Assembly: GCF_004296935.1 (NCBI RefSeq)
Contig: NZ_SCVH01000117.1
Location: 1 to 39,956 of the forward strand
Length of the DNA: 39,956 nt
Direction of reading: 5' to 3'
Origin: Reyranella sp.
GTDB taxonomy: Bacteria > Pseudomonadota > Alphaproteobacteria > Reyranellales > Reyranellaceae
The translations under genes and the position numbers were made by a program. Under the pieces are notes generated by a model. That model did not search any database, was not told where the DNA came from, and saw only the letters and a list, made by a program, of their open reading frames with translations. The number at the start of each line of letters is the position of its first letter. Within the stretch, counting starts at the first letter, position 1. Below are positions 33,394 through 39,956 of the stretch, piece by piece.

Positions 33394-33750
33394 CTACACC
33401 TCGACGAAGGTCTTGAAGCCGCCGCACGACATGCGCTTCATGTCGAACGGCATCTTCTTGTTCATGGTGGCGGTGATGCGCTTGTCGGCCATCACCTTGG
33501 CGTTGACCTTGTCGCGATGCGCGCGCGACTTGTAGACGATGTAAGAGAACACGATCGCCTCGCCGGACTTGGGCTTGGCCAGCTTGGGGAAGGGCCTGCC
33601 GAACTTGATATCGAGGTCGTCGCCGACGCACTCGCGATAATCGAGCGCGCCGTGCTCGCGCCAGACCTTGCCGGCCCGGGTCGAGATGCGCTTGTAGGCG
33701 GCGAGATTCTTTTTCGGCACCAAAAGCACGAAACCATCGACATACGACAT
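33394..33750 (-). CDS. DUF1428 family protein (YbaA-like)
   Basis: A 118-residue small protein with the family opening MSYVDGFVLLVPKKNLAAY and the later FSYIVYKSRAHRDKVNAKVM. DUF1428 proteins have a ferredoxin-like alpha/beta-barrel dimer fold; the biochemical role is unknown. An AGGAGAT-type ribosome site precedes the ATG. An inverted repeat 17 bases upstream suggests control by a repressor. Genes for a GNAT enzyme and an amidohydrolase follow on the same strand. Confidence 0.9.
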   Translation of the reverse strand: MSYVDGFVLLVPKKNLAAYKRISTRAGKVWREHGALDYRECVGDDLDIKFGRPFPKLAKPKSGEAIVFSYIVYKSRAHRDKVNAKVMADKRITATMNKKMPFDMKRMSCGGFKTFVEV

Positions 33751-33766
33751 GGATCATCTCCTGATA

Positions 33767-33784
33767 CTTAACCTTATAGTTAAG
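33767..33784. promoter_or_regulatory. Inverted repeat upstream of DUF1428 gene
   Basis: CTTAAC-CTTATA-GTTAAG is a perfect 6-6-6 dyad in the 58-base gap between the LysR gene and the DUF1428 gene. It starts 17 bases before the DUF1428 ATG, where a repressor could block initiation. The AT-rich TTAAC half-site resembles operators of small ArsR-family repressors, but no such gene is adjacent, so the binding protein is not known. Confidence 0.55.
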
Positions 33785-33808
33785 CGATAGAGAATCTCAC
33801 ACCAGGTG

Positions 33809-34705
33809 TCAATCCGGCCGCAGCACCGGAAGCGCCAGCAGCCGCTTGGCGGCGAAGTCCAGGAAAGCCTCGATCTTGGGCGCGCGATGGGCGCGGCCCT
33901 TGGTGACGAGCTGCACCGGCAGCGGCGGCAGCTCCCAGGTCTGCAGCAGGCGGACCAGCCGGCCCGCAGCGAGGTCCTCGGCCACCTGGTAGGACAGGAG
34001 CTGGGCGATGCCGCGTCCGTCGCGCGCCGCGCGCAGCCGCGTCTCGACGTCGTCGACCCTGAGCCGCCCGGTCATGTGCATCGGCGCACCGCGCCGCGCA
34101 CCGGCGAAGACCCAGTCGATTGTGCCGCGCGAGGTGCCGAGCACGGCCTCGTGCCGGGCGAGATCGCCCGGCGCCCGTGGCGTGCCGCGCCGCTTGAGAT
34201 AGGCCGGGCTCGCCACCCATAGGCGGCGCACATGGCCGACCGGCCGCACCGTCAGTGTCGAATCCGCCAGCGCCCCGATGCGCAGCGCAACATCGATCCC
34301 CTCTTCGAACAGGTCGATGTTGCGATCGTTCAGCAGCAGCTCGATCTCGACCCCATCATGGGCATCGAGGAAGCGCGAAACCATGGGCGCGATATGGCGG
34401 CGGCCGAACTGCACTGGCGCTGTGATCCGCAGCAGGCCGCGCACCGGCGCATCGGGCGCGCCCGCGGTCGCGGCCTCGTAGTCGGCCACCAGGGTCCGCG
34501 CCTTGTCATAGAGCGCGCGGCCGGCCTCGGTGGGGGCGAGGCGGCGCGTCGTGCGGTCCACCAGGCGGACGCCGATGCGGTCCTCGAGGGCGGCGAGCGC
34601 GCGCGTCACGGCGGGCGGCGAGCGCCGCAACCTGGAAGCGGCGCGCACCAGGCTGCCTTCTTCCACGATGCGCACGAAGACGCCGAGTTCGTCGAGACGG
34701 TCCAT
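33809..34705 (-). CDS. LysR family transcriptional regulator
   Basis: A 298-residue LysR-type regulator. The N-terminal winged HTH reads SLVRAASRLRRSPPAVTRAL followed by EDRIGVRLVDRTTRRL. The C-terminal two thirds form the effector-binding domain, with LLRITAPVQFGRRHIAPMVS as the typical start. It is divergent from the GFA gene with a 101-base gap containing a palindrome right upstream of its own start, so it probably represses itself and controls the GFA/flavin-binding pair. The effector is unknown. Confidence 0.92.
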   Translation of the reverse strand: MDRLDELGVFVRIVEEGSLVRAASRLRRSPPAVTRALAALEDRIGVRLVDRTTRRLAPTEAGRALYDKARTLVADYEAATAGAPDAPVRGLLRITAPVQFGRRHIAPMVSRFLDAHDGVEIELLLNDRNIDLFEEGIDVALRIGALADSTLTVRPVGHVRRLWVASPAYLKRRGTPRAPGDLARHEAVLGTSRGTIDWVFAGARRGAPMHMTGRLRVDDVETRLRAARDGRGIAQLLSYQVAEDLAAGRLVRLLQTWELPPLPVQLVTKGRAHRAPKIEAFLDFAAKRLLALPVLRPD

Positions 34706-34708
34706 GAT

Positions 34709-34731
34709 ATTATTCCATTTACTGGAATTAT
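34709..34731. promoter_or_regulatory. Probable LysR operator
   Basis: ATTCCA-TTTAC-TGGAAT (34712-34728) is a perfect 6-5-6 dyad containing a T-N11-A LysR core, extended by further matching bases on both sides after one mismatch. It lies 6 bases upstream of the lysR ATG and 78 bases upstream of the divergent GFA gene, fitting autoregulation and control of the divergent operon. Confidence 0.65.
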
Positions 34732-34806
34732 GACTTTATCATTCATGCTCTACACGGCGCAATCACGGAGGCCTATCTTGGGCGTGCCACATCGAGGAGA
34801 GCGGAC

Positions 34807-35202
34807 ATGTTGAAGGGGAGCTGCCTGTGCGGCGGTGTCGCCTACGAGGTCGACGCCGAACTGAGCCGGATCGCGCATTGCCACTGCCCGACCTGCCGCA
34901 AGACCCATGGCGCCGCCTTCTCGTCGGTGACCGCGGTGCCGCGCGAAAAGTTCCGCTGGGTACGCGGCGCCGAGCTGCTCGGCAGCTTCGAGTCCTCGCC
35001 TGGCAAGTTCCGCCGCTTCTGCACCCGCTGCGGCTCGCACGTCATGGCCGAGCGTGTGGCCCAGTCCAACGTGCTGCTGCGGCTGGGCTGCCTCGATACC
35101 GCCGTCGGCGAGCGGCCCCAGATCCATATCTGGCGCTCGCTGGGCGCCTCCTGGTACGACCCGAAGAAGCAGGTCGAGGAGCTGCCGGAGGGCCTGACAT
35201 GA
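34807..35202 (+). CDS. GFA (CENP-V) family zinc protein
   Basis: A 131-residue member of the glutathione-dependent formaldehyde-activating (GFA/CENP-V) fold. Zinc ligands are visible in GSCLCGGVAYEV, HCHCPTCRKTHGA and FCTRCGSHV. The prototype is proposed to help form S-hydroxymethylglutathione, but most family members have unknown or different activities. It is divergent from a LysR regulator and coupled to the following flavin-binding gene by an ATGA overlap. Confidence 0.9.
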   Translation: MLKGSCLCGGVAYEVDAELSRIAHCHCPTCRKTHGAAFSSVTAVPREKFRWVRGAELLGSFESSPGKFRRFCTRCGSHVMAERVAQSNVLLRLGCLDTAVGERPQIHIWRSLGASWYDPKKQVEELPEGLT

Positions 35203-36128
35203 GCCCGCCGGACGGCGCGACGGGCTTCCTGCCCTTCCATCGCGACGAGCTGGCGGCGCAGGCGCTGGCCGGCGAGGGCGCCGGGATCGCACCCATTCGC
35301 CCCTTCATGCCCGACCAGCACCGCGCGTTCTTCGCCAGCCTGCCCTATCTGTTCGTCGCCACGGCGGATGCAGAGGGTTGGCCCGTGGCCTCGGTGCTGG
35401 CGGGCAAGACGGGTTTCGTCCAATCGCCCGATCCGGTGACGCTGCGCCTCGACGCCATTGCCGGTGCCAACGATCCGGCCGCCGCCGGCCTGGCGATCGG
35501 CCGCGAGGTTGGCCTGCTCGGCCTCGATCTCACCAACCGGCGGCGCAATCGCGCCAACGGACAGCTGACAGAGGTCGATGATGATGGCCTCACGGTGCGG
35601 GTCGCCCAGAGCTTCGGCAATTGCGCCCAGTACATCCAGACGCGGCGACCGACGGCGGTGGCGCGGACGGTGGCGCCGGTCGAGGCCCTGGACGGGCTGG
35701 ATGATGCGGCACGCGCGCTGATCGCGACGGCGGACACGTTCTTCGTGGCCAGCGGCTCCCGGCCTGGAATCGGCGGCAACGGCGGCCTCGACATGTCGCA
35801 CCGCGGCGGACGGCCGGGATTCGTCGGCGTCCACGGCAATACGCTGGCCATCCCCGACTTCCGCGGCAACCGCTTCTTCAACACGCTGGGCAACCTGCTG
35901 GGCGATCCGCGGACGGGCCTGCTGTTCGTCGACTTCGCCACCGGCGAGCTGCTGCAGCTCCAGGGCCGGGCGGAGATCACCTGGACACCCGGCAACGCCG
36001 GCCCTGACGGCGCGGAACGGTTGTGGCGGGTCAAGGTCGAGCGCGGCTGGCGCCGGCGCGGCGCCTTCCCCTTCACCTGGGCCTTCGGCGACTACGCGCC
36101 GACGACGCTCAAGACGGGCGTGTGGTAA
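35199..36128 (+). CDS. Pyridoxamine 5'-phosphate oxidase-like FMN-binding protein
   Basis: A 309-residue protein with two split-barrel segments. LPYLFVATADAEGWPVASVLAG opens the first PNPOx-like flavin-binding region, and FFVASGSRPGIGGNGGLDMSHRGG followed by FRGNRFFNTLGNLL marks the second. It resembles HugZ/MSMEG-like flavin or heme-binding oxidoreductases that are often fused to ferredoxin reductases; no such fusion is present. Start at 35199 overlaps the GFA stop (ATGA), so a longer frame from 34827 is rejected. It converges on the dehydroquinase-like gene with a 14-base gap. Confidence 0.87.
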   Translation: MSPPDGATGFLPFHRDELAAQALAGEGAGIAPIRPFMPDQHRAFFASLPYLFVATADAEGWPVASVLAGKTGFVQSPDPVTLRLDAIAGANDPAAAGLAIGREVGLLGLDLTNRRRNRANGQLTEVDDDGLTVRVAQSFGNCAQYIQTRRPTAVARTVAPVEALDGLDDAARALIATADTFFVASGSRPGIGGNGGLDMSHRGGRPGFVGVHGNTLAIPDFRGNRFFNTLGNLLGDPRTGLLFVDFATGELLQLQGRAEITWTPGNAGPDGAERLWRVKVERGWRRRGAFPFTWAFGDYAPTTLKTGVW

Positions 36129-36142
36129 ATGGCGCCTGGTTG

Positions 36143-36580
36143 CTACCGCGCGGCCTTGCCCAGATGGGACACCATCGCCTCCAGCGCGAGCACGTAGGAA
36201 TCGACGCCGAAGCCCGCGATCATGCCGATCGCGGCCTCCGAGGTGACCGAGCCATAGCCGCGCTTCTCGATGTTGGTGATGTGGATCTCGATCGCCGGCG
36301 CGCGGATCGAGCGCAGGCAGTCGCGCAGCGCGTGGCCGGCGTGGAGAAAGCCCGCCGGGTTGAACAGGATGCCGTCGATCTTGGCCCGGTCGGCCTTGTA
36401 GATCGCCGACACGGCAGCGCCCTCGGTGTTGGTGTAGAGGATCTCCAGCGACACGCCGAGCCGCTTCGCCTGCCGACGCATCAGGGCGTCCAGTTCCTTG
36501 GCGGTCGTCGTGCCGTAGAGTTCGGGCTGGCGCCGGCCCAGATATTCCATGTTGGCGCCCTGAATCAGCAGCAGCTTCAT
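36143..36580 (-). CDS. Type II 3-dehydroquinate dehydratase-like protein (divergent)
   Basis: A 145-residue protein of the AroQ fold and length. Active-site elements are recognisable but altered: LIQGANMEYLGRRQPELYG keeps the catalytic Arg and Tyr while the usual NGPNLN reads QGANME; the usual NPAAYTHTS reads NPAGFLHAGH; and EIHITNI keeps the catalytic His, but the following REEFRHxS reads RGYGSVTS. This may be a shikimate-pathway enzyme or a paralogue with a different substrate. The ATG at 36580 (GGGGA upstream) is chosen over one at 36604, because MKLLLIQG matches the family start. A second, canonical aroQ elsewhere would decide. Confidence 0.8.
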   Translation of the reverse strand: MKLLLIQGANMEYLGRRQPELYGTTTAKELDALMRRQAKRLGVSLEILYTNTEGAAVSAIYKADRAKIDGILFNPAGFLHAGHALRDCLRSIRAPAIEIHITNIEKRGYGSVTSEAAIGMIAGFGVDSYVLALEAMVSHLGKAAR

Positions 36581-36714
36581 CGCGTCCCCAAGTGACCCAC
36601 CCAAGTGACCGACGCACCGCCCCCCACAGGCCCGCGCCGGTTGTCCCGGACAAGCCTATAACAATTCTCGCACGAACTGAAAGCTTCTAAGTCGCGCTGG
36701 TAGGTCGCACCGGG

Positions 36715-38178
36715 CTAGCGCGGCAGCGTTGTCGTCCCCATCAGCGCCTCATCGATCGAGCGCGCGCACTGGCGGCCTTCGCGGATCGCCCAGACGACCA
36801 GCGACTGGCCGCGGCGCATGTCGCCGGCGGCGAACAGCTTGGGCACGGAGGTCCTGTAGTCCTTCACATTGGCTGCGACGTTGCCCCGCGGATCGAGGGC
36901 GACGCCCGCCTGCTCGACCATGCCGGGCTTGCGCGGACCCAGGAACCCCATCGCCAGCAGCACCAGGTCGGCTTTCAGCTTGAAGGCGCTGCCCGCGACC
37001 TCCTGCATGGCCATGCGGCCGTCGGCGCCCCTGGCCCATTCGATGCGGACGCATTCCAGCGCCTCGATCCGGCCGTCCTTGCCGCCATTCGAACCAATCG
37101 CCTTCTTGGTCAGCACGGCGAAATCGCGCGCGACACCCTCTTCGTGGCTCGACGAGGTCCGCATCTTGAGCGGCCAATCCGGCCAGGTCAGCGCCTTGTT
37201 CTCGTGCTCCGGCGGTTGCGGCATGACCTCGAGCTGGGTCACCGAGGCGGCACCCTGGCGGTTCGACGTGCCGACGCAGTCCGAGCCGGTGTCGCCGCCG
37301 CCGATCACGATGACATGCTTGCCCTTGGCGGTGAGGGTGCCGCGCGGGGCGGCACGCGCCTCGTCGTCGCCGGCGACGCGCTTGTTCTGCTGGACCAGGA
37401 AATCCATGGCGAAATGGATGCCGTCGAGCTCACGGCCCGGCACTTCGAGATCGCGCGGCAGCTCGGCGCCTCCCGTCAGCGCCACGGCGTCATAGCCCTC
37501 GAGCAGCGACTTGATCGAGAGCGTGGCGCCGACTTCGACGCCGGTGCGGAATTCGACGCCCTCGGCCTCCATCTGGCGCATGCGCCGGTCGATCAGGCGC
37601 TTCTCCATCTTGAAGTCGGGAATGCCGTAGCGCAGCAGGCCGCCCACGCGGTCGGCCTTCTCGAACAGCGCCACCGCATGGCCGGCGCGCGCGAGCTGCT
37701 GGGCGCAGGCCATGCCGGCCGGGCCGGAGCCGACGACGGCGACGCGCTTGCCGGTCTTCTTCGCCGGCAGCAGCGGGGCGATCCAGCCCTCCTCCCAGCC
37801 ACGGTCGACGATGGCGCACTCGATCGATTTGATGGTGACCGGGTTGTCGTCGATGTTGAGCGTGCAGGCGGCCTCGCACGGCGCCGGACAGATGCGGCCG
37901 GTGAATTCCGGGAAATTGTTGGTCGAATGCAGCATCTCGAGCGCGTCCCGCCAGCGGTCGCGGCGCACGAGGTCGTTCCAGTCGGGGATCAGGTTGTTGA
38001 CCGGACAGCCGTTGTGACAGAACGGAATACCGCAATCCATGCAGCGCGCGCCCTGTCGGCCGATCTCGGCCGGCGGCAGCGGCAGCACGAATTCCTTCCA
38101 GTTCTTGAGGCGCTTCTCGACCTTCTCGTAAGGCCGGTCCTTGCGCTCGATTTCCAGAAACCCCGTCGGCAGACCCAT
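36715..38178 (-). CDS. gltD: Glutamate synthase (NADPH) small subunit
   Basis: A 487-residue GltD. The N-terminal region carries cysteine clusters for two [4Fe-4S] centres ([19 protein letters not shown] and [14 protein letters not shown]). The FAD site is [20 protein letters not shown], and the NADPH site is [17 protein letters not shown]. It passes electrons from NADPH to GltB for glutamate formation from glutamine and 2-oxoglutarate. It follows gltB by 5 bases with a GGAG ribosome site inside the end of gltB. The upstream strand gap 36581-36714 contains nothing I recognise. Confidence 0.97.
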   Translation of the reverse strand: MGLPTGFLEIERKDRPYEKVEKRLKNWKEFVLPLPPAEIGRQGARCMDCGIPFCHNGCPVNNLIPDWNDLVRRDRWRDALEMLHSTNNFPEFTGRICPAPCEAACTLNIDDNPVTIKSIECAIVDRGWEEGWIAPLLPAKKTGKRVAVVGSGPAGMACAQQLARAGHAVALFEKADRVGGLLRYGIPDFKMEKRLIDRRMRQMEAEGVEFRTGVEVGATLSIKSLLEGYDAVALTGGAELPRDLEVPGRELDGIHFAMDFLVQQNKRVAGDDEARAAPRGTLTAKGKHVIVIGGGDTGSDCVGTSNRQGAASVTQLEVMPQPPEHENKALTWPDWPLKMRTSSSHEEGVARDFAVLTKKAIGSNGGKDGRIEALECVRIEWARGADGRMAMQEVAGSAFKLKADLVLLAMGFLGPRKPGMVEQAGVALDPRGNVAANVKDYRTSVPKLFAAGDMRRGQSLVVWAIREGRQCARSIDEALMGTTTLPR

Positions 38179-38183
38179 CTACG

Positions 38184-39956
<1,773 letters not shown>

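Overview
The window is uniformly GC-rich and densely packed. Genes repeatedly join through 4-base ATGA or GTGA start/stop overlaps, and convergent genes are almost touching. The gene content (a Bug/TctC-type receptor, two crotonases, an acyl-CoA dehydrogenase, a BigR-type sulfide detoxification locus, DUF1194 and gltBD) suggests an alphaproteobacterium of the Hyphomicrobiales/Rhodospirillales type, possibly Reyranella-like. The genus is a guess; there is no rRNA or tRNA gene in the window to test it.

Layout. 1-5.3 kb: enoyl-CoA hydratase (-), then threonine aldolase, an orphan molybdenum hydroxylase large subunit and a membrane-anchored alpha/beta hydrolase (+). 5.3-7.9 kb: a sulfide/persulfide detoxification locus. 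A BigR-like repressor, a rhodanese/DUF2892 protein and a TauE/SafE exporter run left, and the persulfide dioxygenase Blh runs right from a shared AT-rich operator. 7.9-10.8 kb: a Bug receptor, a flavodoxin-fold quinone reductase and cbpM/cbpA co-chaperones. 11.07-27.7 kb: a hybrid NRPS/PKS gene cluster. 27.8-36.6 kb: single metabolic, regulatory and housekeeping genes (DUF1194, HTH protein, ABC-F, crotonase, amidohydrolase, GNAT, DUF1428, LysR, GFA, flavin-binding protein, type II dehydroquinase-like). 36.7 kb to the end: gltD and the 3' part of gltB.

The most interesting part is the 16.7 kb biosynthetic locus. On the + strand, four coupled genes encode A-PCP, then KS-AT-ACP-aminotransferase-C-A-PCP, then C-TE, then an alpha/beta hydrolase. 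Converging on them, four coupled - strand genes encode an acyl-CoA dehydrogenase, a GST-like protein, an ABC-exporter membrane domain with no ATPase domain, and an Sfp-type phosphopantetheinyl transferase. The two operons overlap by 64 bases at their 3' ends. The first A domain reads as valine-activating. The AT has a malonyl-type motif, and the built-in PLP aminotransferase should turn the beta-keto group into an amine. The inferred intermediate is therefore a 3,4-diamino-5-methylhexanoyl unit, the amino counterpart of a valine-derived statine-like acid, joined to one more residue of unknown identity. The terminal protein is odd: its C domain has lost the catalytic second His, it has no carrier domain of its own, and its thioesterase uses Cys.

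Non-coding signals worth attention are a 13-bp perfect palindrome and a promoter upstream of the NRPS operon, tandem palindromes in the bigR/blh gap, a LysR-type palindrome at 34712-34728, an inverted repeat upstream of the DUF1428 gene, and a 137-bp nested palindromic element at 31830-31966. The largest gene-free stretch is 10786-11070 (285 bp). I saw no tRNA, rRNA, CRISPR array or insertion sequence.
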